Assembly: GCA_002316225.1 (NCBI GenBank)
Contig: DCDC01000189.1
Span: 1-11,719, forward strand
Length of the DNA stretch: 11,719 bases
Direction of reading: 5' to 3'
Source of the DNA: Firmicutes bacterium UBA1065
GTDB taxonomy: Bacteria > Bacillota > Clostridia > Tissierellales > Sedimentibacteraceae
The translations under genes were made by a program, and so were the position numbers. The notes below the pieces were generated by a model. The model worked only from the letters and a program-made list of their open reading frames with translations. It was not told the DNA's origin and did not search any database. This document shows, in pieces, positions 5,250-11,719 of the stretch. Numbering within the stretch: the stretch's first letter is position 1; each line of letters opens with the position of its first letter.

Positions 5250-8200
5250 TCAACATCTGTTTTTAACAGCTATATTTTCTTCTCCCAGTAAGACCTTAAG
5301 GTCTTGTATCAATATTTTATCTTCTATATTTACCCTGTATTTGTCCGGTAAAACCATATTTGTTCTGTCTTTTTCGTTATATATTATAACCGGGTCCTGG
5401 CCTCTGTGGCTGCATATGCAGTAAAACAAGTCTTTTTTAATATTTTTGTAACTTTCTAAGTCTCTTACCTTAATATAGAGTTTATTTTGTGGTTTGCCTT
5501 GTGGTTTATTTTGTACCGGCTCCCTTGAAGGCTCTTTTTTCAGTTCCGTAACCTTGTTGACTATAAGCTTGGGAGAGTCTTCCTCAGAGGCATCTATGGC
5601 TCCTTCAACCAGGACTATATTGTCTTCGTATAAAATATCCTTGCACTCATCGTAAATTTTGGGGAATATAATTCCCTCGACTGTTCCGTACAAGTCTTCT
5701 AAGGTGATAAAGGCCATCATATTGTTGTTCTTTGTTATTTTGTTTTGTTTTTTTATTATTATTCCGCCCAGGACAACCCTGCTCCCGTCATATAGTACCG
5801 TAGCCTCCCCTGCATCCCTTATTTCGGATATTTCACTGGTATTTGTGGTGGCTAACTTTTCCAACAAGCTCTCATATTCGGAAAGGGGATGGCCGCTTAA
5901 ATAAACCCCCATCATTTCTTTTTCCATGGACAGGATTGCTTTTTCATGATATTCGGGCAAGTCAGGCAGTTCATCAGCTACCTGGATATGAGCTTCCATT
6001 GAATCGAAAAGCGAAAACTGGCCTTCTATATTCTTTTTCTTTTGGGCAAGGACCGAATCAATGGTTTTCTCGTATATTGCCATGAGTTGGGACCGCTTGA
6101 CCTTTAGTGAATCAAAAGCCCCGCATTTTATCAATGATTCAACCTGCCTCTTGTTTAATACGATGGGGTCCACCTTTGTGCAAAAATCCGCAAAACTAAT
6201 GAATTTGCCCTTCTTTTCTCTTGCCTTGACTATTTCCTGAATTACGTTGGTTCCCACGTTTTTAACGGCAGCTAAGCCGAAGCGGATTTTATTGTTTTCC
6301 ACCGTAAATTTGTCCCTGCTTTCGTTTATGTCGGGAGGAAGGATTTCTATTCCCAGTCTCTTACATTCCCTTATATATAAGGACACGGTGCCGGAGCTTC
6401 CCATGATGCTTGATATCAATGCTGCCATGAATTCAACAGGATAATAGGTTTTAAGCCAGGCCGTTTCGTAGGCAAGGGCTGCATAGGCCACCGAGTGGGC
6501 CTTGGGGAAGGCATACTTGGCAAACTCCACCATCAAGTCGTATATTTCGTTGGCTGTCTTTTCATCAACCCCGTTATTTATGGCTCCGGCTATGGCCGGC
6601 TCCCCATTCTCGGCTTTCCTGCCATATATGAAGTTTTGCCTTTCCTTGAGCATGACGTCCATCTTTTTCTTGCCCATGGCCCGCCTTAAGGAATCTGACC
6701 GGCCCATGGTAAAGCCCCCTATGTCCCTTGCAATTTGCATAACCTGTTCCTGGTATACCATGCAGCCGTAGGTCACATTGAGTATGGGCTCCAGTTTGGG
6801 GTGCAAATAAGTAACCTTGTCCGGATTCAGCTTATTCTTGATGTAGACCGGTATCTGGCCCATTGGACCCGGTCTGTAAAGGGCGTTGGCAGCCGAAAGG
6901 TTTTCAAATTCACTTGGCTTTAGCTCGCTTAAAAAGGCCCTCATGCCGGAACTTTCAAACTGGAAGATACCTAAGGTTTCAGCATTGGCAAATAGTTTAT
7001 AAACTTCCTTGTCATCATAATTGCAGTTTTGGAAATCTATCTTAACATGGTGATTTTTTTCGATTAAATCTATGGCATCCCGGATGACGGTAAGGGTCCG
7101 TAACCCTAAGAAGTCCATTTTTAAAAGGCCCAGTTCTTCAAGCTCAACCATGTTGAACTGGGTTGTAATGACATCCTTGTTCCTTGAAAGGGGAACATAA
7201 TTGGTTACCTCTTCCTTGGATATAAGGACTCCCGCCGCATGAGTAGAAGAATGCCTGGGCAGGCCTTCCACCTTCATGGCCAAATTAATAAGCTTGTTTA
7301 CCTTTGGATCGGATTCGTAGAGGTCCTTTAGCTCCTTGTTTATTTCAAGGGCAGAGCTTATGGTCATCCCTAAGGTCATGGGAATTTTTTTTGCTATGAA
7401 ATCTACTTCCCCATAAGGCATGTCCAAGGCCCTTCCCACATCTCTTATGGACCCTCTTGCCGCCATGGTACCGAAGGTAATTATCTGGGCCACCCTCTCC
7501 CGGCCGTATTTTTCCTTAACATATTCAATAACTTCTTCACGTCGCTCGTAGCAAAAATCCACATCTATATCCGGCATGCTGATACGCTCGGGATTTAAGA
7601 ACCTTTCAAAAATCAAATTGTACTTTAAGGGGTCTATGTTGGTTATTCTCATGGAATAGGCAACCAAGCTGCCTGCTGCTGACCCCCTTCCGGGTCCCAC
7701 CATTATGTTGTGGTCCCTGGCATATTTGATAAAATCCCAAACAATGAGAAAATAATCCACATAGCCCATCTGCTCTATCACACGGATTTCATAATCCAGT
7801 CTTTCCTGGATTTCCTTAGTGATAGTTTTATACCGGGACTTTAATCCTTCCTGGCATATTTCCCTGAAGTATTCCGATTTTTCATAGCCTTCCGGCACCT
7901 TATATTCGGGCAGGTGGACAGTATTAAAATCCAGGTCCACATTGCATCTTTCGGCAATTTCAGCCGTGTTATCAATTACCTCTTCCGGGAAGAGCTCAGC
8001 CATTTCTTCATGGGATTTGAGGTAAAATTCATCCGAGGGAAACCTCATCCTGTCTTCGTCCATCATGGTTTTCTGGGTTTGGATGCATAGAAGGACGTCA
8101 TGAAAATAAGCATCTTCCTTGTTTATGTAATGGACATCGTTTGTGGCAACAAGCCTTAAACCTGTTTCCCTGCTTATTTTAAGGAGGGCCTCATTGACTG

Positions 8201-8759
8201 CTTTTTGCTCTTCCATGCCATGGTCCTGGAGCTCAAGAAAGAAGTTGTTTTCCCCGAATATATCCTTATACAGGAAGGCCCTATTAAGGGCTTCGTCATA
8301 GTTGTTTTCCAGCAAAAATGCCTGGATCTCCCCTGCAAGGCAGGCACTTAAGGCAATGATGCCCTTGCTGTACTTCCTTAAAGTTTCATGGTCCAGCCTG
8401 GGCTTGTAGTAGTAGCCGTCCACGAAGCCAATGGAACAGAGCTTTATTATATTTTTCCAGCCTTCCATGTTTTCCGCCAAAAGGACCAAATGGTACTGGT
8501 TCTTGTCCTTTTGAGGGTCCTTGTCGGTCATCCTGCGGGGGGCAATATAGGCCTCAAAGCCAAGTATGGGTTTAATTCCTTCCTTTTTTGCCTGTTTATA
8601 AAATTCCACCACCCCGTACATGCTCCCATGGTCGGTGATGGCTAAGGAATCCATATTTAAGTCTTTTGCCCTTTTAATTAATTCTTTTATCCTGCAGGCC
8701 CCGTCAAGGAGGCTGTATTCCGTATGCAGATGAAGGTGGGTAAAACGCTTGTTTGACAT
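5250..8759 (-). CDS. dnaE: DNA polymerase III alpha subunit, DnaE type
   Basis: Catalytic subunit of a replicative C-family DNA polymerase; 1169 residues, a normal DnaE length. The N-terminal PHP domain (about 5-215) keeps the apparent metal-ligand set: H10, H12, D19, H44, E69, H90, C140, D208 and H210. The palm carries GPGRGSAAGS at 355-364, catalytic D397 and D399 in PDIDVDF, and a third Asp, D549, in LLKMDFLGL. A helix-hairpin-helix region lies near 820-880. GQFSLF at 913-918 fits a beta-clamp-binding motif. An OB-fold domain lies at about 990-1060, and a Pro/Gln/Lys-rich linker at 1076-1093 leads to the C-terminal domain. No DnaQ-like exonuclease is inserted, which separates it from PolC. 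Start: AAGGAG (8765-8770) lies 5 nt before the ATG. Only 41 nt separate it from the upstream CHR gene, and no clear promoter is visible there. Firmicutes normally also carry PolC, which is not in this window. Confidence 0.97.
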   Translation of the reverse strand: MSNKRFTHLHLHTEYSLLDGACRIKELIKRAKDLNMDSLAITDHGSMYGVVEFYKQAKKEGIKPILGFEAYIAPRRMTDKDPQKDKNQYHLVLLAENMEGWKNIIKLCSIGFVDGYYYKPRLDHETLRKYSKGIIALSACLAGEIQAFLLENNYDEALNRAFLYKDIFGENNFFLELQDHGMEEQKAVNEALLKISRETGLRLVATNDVHYINKEDAYFHDVLLCIQTQKTMMDEDRMRFPSDEFYLKSHEEMAELFPEEVIDNTAEIAERCNVDLDFNTVHLPEYKVPEGYEKSEYFREICQEGLKSRYKTITKEIQERLDYEIRVIEQMGYVDYFLIVWDFIKYARDHNIMVGPGRGSAAGSLVAYSMRITNIDPLKYNLIFERFLNPERISMPDIDVDFCYERREEVIEYVKEKYGRERVAQIITFGTMAARGSIRDVGRALDMPYGEVDFIAKKIPMTLGMTISSALEINKELKDLYESDPKVNKLINLAMKVEGLPRHSSTHAAGVLISKEEVTNYVPLSRNKDVITTQFNMVELEELGLLKMDFLGLRTLTVIRDAIDLIEKNHHVKIDFQNCNYDDKEVYKLFANAETLGIFQFESSGMRAFLSELKPSEFENLSAANALYRPGPMGQIPVYIKNKLNPDKVTYLHPKLEPILNVTYGCMVYQEQVMQIARDIGGFTMGRSDSLRRAMGKKKMDVMLKERQNFIYGRKAENGEPAIAGAINNGVDEKTANEIYDLMVEFAKYAFPKAHSVAYAALAYETAWLKTYYPVEFMAALISSIMGSSGTVSLYIRECKRLGIEILPPDINESRDKFTVENNKIRFGLAAVKNVGTNVIQEIVKAREKKGKFISFADFCTKVDPIVLNKRQVESLIKCGAFDSLKVKRSQLMAIYEKTIDSVLAQKKKNIEGQFSLFDSMEAHIQVADELPDLPEYHEKAILSMEKEMMGVYLSGHPLSEYESLLEKLATTNTSEISEIRDAGEATVLYDGSRVVLGGIIIKKQNKITKNNNMMAFITLEDLYGTVEGIIFPKIYDECKDILYEDNIVLVEGAIDASEEDSPKLIVNKVTELKKEPSREPVQNKPQGKPQNKLYIKVRDLESYKNIKKDLFYCICSHRGQDPVIIYNEKDRTNMVLPDKYRVNIEDKILIQDLKVLLGEENIAVKNRC

Positions 8760-8776
8760 CTTTTCTCCTTAATTCG

Positions 8777-8796
8777 TTTTGGGGACGGTTCTTTTT
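8777..8796 (+). repeat. GGGGACGGTTC repeat, left copy
   Basis: TTTTGGGGACGGTTCTTT at 8777-8794 is the inverted counterpart of 10019-10036, with 17 of 18 bases matching. It occupies half of the 41-bp gap between the CHR gene stop and dnaE. GGGGACGG-type motifs recur in intergenic regions of many clostridial genomes; their link to REP-type elements is from general knowledge and is not shown here. Confidence 0.75.
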
Positions 8797-8800
8797 ATTC

Positions 8801-9373
8801 TTACAATAATCCGTAAATAATAACACCTATAATTCCTGTCCCTATCATTACCTTTATGGGGTCAGGTTTGAACTTTCTGAGTATGAAAACACTTATTAAA
8901 ACCATCATTATTGCAATGACATTTAAATCGCTTAATTTCATGGTTAAAAGGCTTACATCCTCGCTTTTGAATATTGTAAGCATGAGGATTGACAAGCCTG
9001 CGGAAGCTATCAATGAAACAACCGCCGGTCTTAAGCCTTTTAGTATTGCTTGCACTGAAGATAAGTTCTTATATTTAAAATAAAAGTAAGAAAGGGTCAA
9101 TACTATTATGAAGGAAGGGGTCACGCTTCCCATGGTTGCAACAATCGCTCCTCCCAGGCCCGCAACCTTTGTTCCCACGAAAGTTGCCGCATTGATGGCA
9201 ATAGGTCCCGGGGTCATCTGGGATATGGTCAAAAGGTCCGCAAATTCTTCCAAGGTAAGCCAGCTGTGTTTTTCCAAAACCTGGGCTTCTATTAAAGGCA
9301 GGGCTGCATAGCCTCCTCCGAAGCTGAATAATCCTATCTGGCAAAAGCTTAAGAATATATCCAGGTAGATCAT
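8801..9373 (-). CDS. Short CHR-domain chromate-type transporter subunit (second half)
   Basis: A 190-residue membrane protein made of a single CHR domain (chromate ion transporter family). The N-terminus carries FSFGGGYAALPLIEAQVL at about 17-34, followed by the conserved SQMTPGPIAINAATFVG at about 51-67; several hydrophobic segments follow to the end. Short CHR proteins come in pairs that together equal one long ChrA, as with the Bacillus subtilis YwrA/YwrB type. Here the start codon overlaps the stop of the first half by 4 nt (ATGA at 9370-9373), so the two are translationally coupled. Known members export chromate, but in many anaerobes the natural anion is unknown. No ChrB-type regulator is visible. 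Confidence 0.92.
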   Translation of the reverse strand: MIYLDIFLSFCQIGLFSFGGGYAALPLIEAQVLEKHSWLTLEEFADLLTISQMTPGPIAINAATFVGTKVAGLGGAIVATMGSVTPSFIIVLTLSYFYFKYKNLSSVQAILKGLRPAVVSLIASAGLSILMLTIFKSEDVSLLTMKLSDLNVIAIMMVLISVFILRKFKPDPIKVMIGTGIIGVIIYGLL

Positions 9374-9939
9374 TGCTCTTCACCTGCCTTTTCAACAAAG
9401 TTGTAGTAGATTCCTCCGAAGATTCCGCAAAGGATTATTATCAAGGCAGCGTTAATGTCCAGAACAACTGCGGCAAATAAGGCAACAACCATGATTCCGA
9501 TGGATATCTTGTTTTTTGTCTTAATAATATTTTTCGCCATTTTTATTATTACATCTATAATAACCGCAGCCACTCCTGCCCTCATACCCAGCAAAAGGGC
9601 GTTTACATACCTGTTTTCCTTAAAGGCTAAATAAAATTTGGCTATTATGGTTATTATGATGAGGGGGGGCAGGACTGTTCCAAAGGTCGCTATAACAGCT
9701 CCCGGAACTCCCGCCAGCCTGTAACCGGTCATAATTGAAGTATTTACGGCTATCATGCCCGGTGCCGACTGGGATATGGCAACTATATTCAGCATCTCTT
9801 CTTCGTCTATCCAGTTCAATTCTTCTACGAATCTCTTCCTCATCAGAGGAACTATTACATAACCACCTCCAAAAGTAAAGGCGCTTAAAGTAAATGTTGC
9901 CAGGAATAATTTCAGATAAAACTTAAGGTCTTTTTTCAT
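9370..9939 (-). CDS. Short CHR-domain chromate-type transporter subunit (first half)
   Basis: A 189-residue CHR-family membrane protein and the partner of the next gene. FTFGGGYVIVPLMRKRFVEE lies at about 21-40, and the conserved SQSAPGMIAVNTSIMTG at about 56-72. Hydrophobic segments follow near 76-105, 110-130 and 140-178. The two proteins differ clearly in sequence but share the same motif order, which fits an obligate pair with the halves in opposite membrane orientation (inferred from the family). Start: AGAGGA at 9946-9951 lies 6 nt before the ATG. The gene is 105 nt downstream of cls, with repeats in between; no convincing promoter was found, although the gap is AT-rich. Confidence 0.92.
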   Translation of the reverse strand: MKKDLKFYLKLFLATFTLSAFTFGGGYVIVPLMRKRFVEELNWIDEEEMLNIVAISQSAPGMIAVNTSIMTGYRLAGVPGAVIATFGTVLPPLIIITIIAKFYLAFKENRYVNALLLGMRAGVAAVIIDVIIKMAKNIIKTKNKISIGIMVVALFAAVVLDINAALIIILCGIFGGIYYNFVEKAGEEQ

Positions 9940-9973
9940 TTTAGGTCCTCTCTTGAATGATATTAAATTTTGT

Positions 9974-10036
9974 GAACCGTCCCCTATGGGTTAAAAAATA
10001 TATGTAAACTGGGAACGGAAAGAACCATCCCCAAAA
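9974..10036 (-). repeat. GGGGACGGTTC repeats, right cluster of two
   Basis: Two copies in the same orientation on the minus strand: GGGGACGGTTC (plus 9974-9984) and TTTTGGGGATGGTTCTTT (plus 10019-10036). The second is part of a small hairpin: plus-strand 10011-10018 (GGGAACGG) pairs with 10025-10032 (CCATCCCC) around a 6-nt loop. On the minus-strand transcript all eight pairs form if G-U is allowed. The second copy is the inverted partner of 8777-8794. Together they fill the gap between cls and the CHR pair. No T-run directly follows the hairpin on the minus strand, so a terminator function for cls is uncertain. Confidence 0.7.
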
Positions 10037-10044
10037 TTAAAAGG

Positions 10045-11577
10045 TTACATCAGCGGGGCGAATATTTTTAAAATGGCTCTTACGTACTTTTTTACTCTTG
10101 GAGTATTTCTTAAGTCTTCCATTTCTATTCGCCTGCTCACTTTTAAGGCCTCCATGGTGCTCTCTTTCACCTGATGGACGGTGTCGGTGTTATACATCCA
10201 TACCCCGCACTCAAAGTGGAGGTAAAGGCTTCTGAAATCCAAATTTATGGTGCCCACAACCGCATATTCGTCATCAACCACAAAGGTCTTGCCGTGGTTG
10301 AATCCCGGGGTGTACTGGTATATGGATACCCCTGCCTCAATCAAGTCTTCATAATTGGACTGGGTGACGGCAAAGGCATACCACTTGTCCGGTATGTGGG
10401 GAGTAAGGATCCTTACATCCACTCCTCTTTTTGCTGCCATGGTCAGGGCAACCATCATTTTATTATCTATGATAAGGTAGGGCGTTTCTATGTATATGTA
10501 TCTTTCCGCCTGGTTGATTAAATTAAGGTATACAGATTCGCTGACATGCTCATTGTCCAGGGGGCTGTCATCAAAGGGCTGGACGTATCCGTGGCATTCC
10601 TCGCTCTGGTCATAGTCAATAGGTCTGAATTTACTGTAGTCTTCATCGTTTTTCTTGAGATGGTTCCACATGGATAAAAACATCACCGTCAGGGACCAAA
10701 CGGCATCTCCCCTGATTTCAACCATGGAGTCCCTCCAATGGCCAAATTTTTCAACGGCATTGATGTATTCGTCAGCTAAGTTAACCCCTCCCGTATATCC
10801 AACCTTTCCGTCTATTACGACTATTTTCCTGTGGTTTCGATTGTTGAGACGGAAGTTCAAAATGGGGATATAGGGATTGAAAACAGCACATTTTATACCA
10901 TAACTTTCAAGTTTCTTATTGTACTTGTGAGGAAGTCTGGTGACACAACCGAAGTCATCATATACAACCCTTACATCCAGGCCTTCTTTTGCCTTTTCTT
11001 TCAGGATATCCAAAATAGTATTCCACATGACTCCTTCCTGGATTATAAAGAATTCTAAAAAAATAAATTTTTCGGCTTTTTTTAATTCTTCCGTCAAGCT
11101 TTTAAAAAACTCCTCCCCCGATGGCAGGAATTTTGACGGTGAATTATCGTAGACGGGGCAGGATGAATATTCCTCTATGTATTTGGCCTGGTTGAAGGCA
11201 ATGGTGTTTTCACTTCTCAGGTTATTTAAGGTTACCGGGTGCTGGTAAAGACCCTCCTTTAATTTATCCGTAATAACGTGTAGTTCTTCTTTGGTTCGGT
11301 TTGATAATTTTGCACCGCCGAACATGAGGTAAAATAAGCCACCAAACACGGGAAAGAGCATGATGGGTATTACCCATGCTATTTTATATGTGGGGTCGCT
11401 TTTGCGGTTTAATATGTAAAGTACAACCAATACACTGATAACCATAAAAATTATGTCAAAAATAAAGAAGTAGCTGCTGAAGCGCCATACCATCAGTGCC
11501 AGTGTGACTATCTGGGCTAAAAGTGCAAGGGATACTAAAGTTGCTCTGCTTACTAAAAAGCTGATGAACTTTTCCAT
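10045..11577 (-). CDS. cls: Cardiolipin synthase (phospholipase D family)
   Basis: Bacterial cardiolipin synthase joins two phosphatidylglycerol molecules into cardiolipin and glycerol at the inner membrane face. This 510-residue protein has the full architecture. Two N-terminal membrane segments lie at about 8-30 and 36-56, with a further hydrophobic stretch at about 66-87 (PLDc_N region). Two HKD motifs follow: the first with H249, K251 and D256 then GYTGGVNLADEY, the second with H428, K430 and D435 then VGTINLDFRS. Length and motif spacing are typical of the Firmicute enzymes. The C-terminal AILKIFAPLM resembles the end of other Cls proteins. Start: AAGGTGG just upstream of the ATG and a good promoter at 11610-11638 support it. 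It stands apart from its neighbours as a probable single-gene unit. Other phospholipase D-family synthases are less likely. Confidence 0.95.
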   Translation of the reverse strand: MEKFISFLVSRATLVSLALLAQIVTLALMVWRFSSYFFIFDIIFMVISVLVVLYILNRKSDPTYKIAWVIPIMLFPVFGGLFYLMFGGAKLSNRTKEELHVITDKLKEGLYQHPVTLNNLRSENTIAFNQAKYIEEYSSCPVYDNSPSKFLPSGEEFFKSLTEELKKAEKFIFLEFFIIQEGVMWNTILDILKEKAKEGLDVRVVYDDFGCVTRLPHKYNKKLESYGIKCAVFNPYIPILNFRLNNRNHRKIVVIDGKVGYTGGVNLADEYINAVEKFGHWRDSMVEIRGDAVWSLTVMFLSMWNHLKKNDEDYSKFRPIDYDQSEECHGYVQPFDDSPLDNEHVSESVYLNLINQAERYIYIETPYLIIDNKMMVALTMAAKRGVDVRILTPHIPDKWYAFAVTQSNYEDLIEAGVSIYQYTPGFNHGKTFVVDDEYAVVGTINLDFRSLYLHFECGVWMYNTDTVHQVKESTMEALKVSRRIEMEDLRNTPRVKKYVRAILKIFAPLM

Positions 11578-11609
11578 TAAACCACCTTATTTCCTCAATT
11601 AATAAGTAA

Positions 11610-11638
11610 ATTGTATCAAATATTGAAGTATTTGTAAA
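11610..11638 (-). promoter_or_regulatory. Sigma-A-type promoter of cls
   Basis: On the minus strand TTTACA (11633-11638) and TACAAT (11610-11615) are separated by exactly 17 bp, each one base off consensus. The predicted transcript begins near 11603, about 26 nt before the cls start. It lies just downstream of the terminator of the previous gene. No operator-like repeats were seen around it. Confidence 0.65.
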
Positions 11639-11668
11639 TGAGGGATTAACGGAATTCCTACCAAGAGG

Positions 11669-11690
11669 AAAAAGGCTGCTTTCGCAGCCT
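11669..11690 (-). terminator. Rho-independent terminator of an upstream gene
   Basis: On the minus strand AGGCTGC-gaaa-GCAGCCT forms a perfect 7-bp stem with a stable GAAA tetraloop (plus-strand arms 11673-11679 and 11684-11690). A run of five T residues followed by CC follows. It ends a minus-strand gene lying beyond the window end, so cls starts a new transcription unit. The remaining 29 bases to the window end show nothing recognisable. Confidence 0.8.
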
Positions 11691-11719
11691 CAGACTATTG
11701 ACAAAGCATAAAATACATT

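Noticed and set aside
8760..8800. Own promoter for dnaE
   Set aside because: Only 41 bp are available and they hold the ribosome site and a GGGGACGG repeat. No -35/-10 pair was found, though a promoter inside the upstream CHR gene cannot be excluded.
9075..9398. 107-codon minus-strand frame overlapping the CHR pair
   Set aside because: It overlaps the second CHR gene in another frame. The CHR frames carry the conserved GGGY and PGxIAxN motifs, while this one is rich in Cys, Pro and Arg with no family resemblance.
8801..9939. CHR pair as one chrA gene broken by a frameshift
   Set aside because: Each half has its own start, a full CHR domain and a normal short-CHR length; the ATGA overlap is typical of the known two-gene form.

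Overview
The window looks like chromosomal DNA from a low-to-moderate GC Firmicute, most likely a member of Clostridia. The reasons are the dnaE-pfkA-pyk gene order, strong AAGGAGG-type ribosome binding sites, sigma-A-like promoters and Clostridia-like protein sequences. The genus cannot be fixed from the sequence alone. All nine genes lie on the minus strand, so transcription runs from high to low coordinates.

Region by region, in transcription order. A hairpin terminator at 11669-11690 ends an unseen upstream gene. A cardiolipin synthase/phospholipase D-family gene (cls) follows, behind a good promoter. A noncoding stretch with GGGGACGG-type repeats separates it from a translationally coupled pair of short CHR-domain proteins, the two halves of a chromate-type transporter. 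An inverted copy of the same repeat closes that pair off before dnaE. Then come dnaE (replicative DNA polymerase III alpha with a PHP domain), pfkA (6-phosphofructokinase), pyk (pyruvate kinase) and an AI-2E/PerM-family membrane protein. These four probably form one transcription unit ending at a rho-independent terminator near 1510-1565. The last unit is an SPFH/band-7 membrane protein followed by a 63-residue Arc-like ribbon-helix-helix protein, behind its own TTGACA-N17-TATATA promoter.

Most genes are housekeeping, but several details deserve attention. (1) PfkA aligns gap-free with the E. coli numbering yet lacks two near-invariant catalytic-site residues: the Mg ligand Asp103 is Gly and the fructose-6-phosphate ligand His249 is Tyr. 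The visible effector-site residues are mostly kept. (2) The SPFH/ribbon-helix-helix operon has four TGATATCA-like boxes across its -10 region, three of them at exact 11-bp steps, which suggests autoregulation. (3) The AI-2E-family gene has a perfect AGGAGG placed for an AUA codon, not an AUG; the nearest recognised start is a distant TTG. (4) Five exact copies of a CAGGATGACA core, all in the same orientation, lie in the intergenic spaces of the first 4.3 kb, and one helps form a terminator. (5) The CHR pair is bracketed by an 18-bp inverted repeat with one mismatch.

No RNA genes, CRISPR arrays, transposase genes or prophage genes were seen. No stretch longer than 300 bases lacks a gene; the largest gap is 1318-1565, filled by a promoter, operator boxes, repeats and a terminator.
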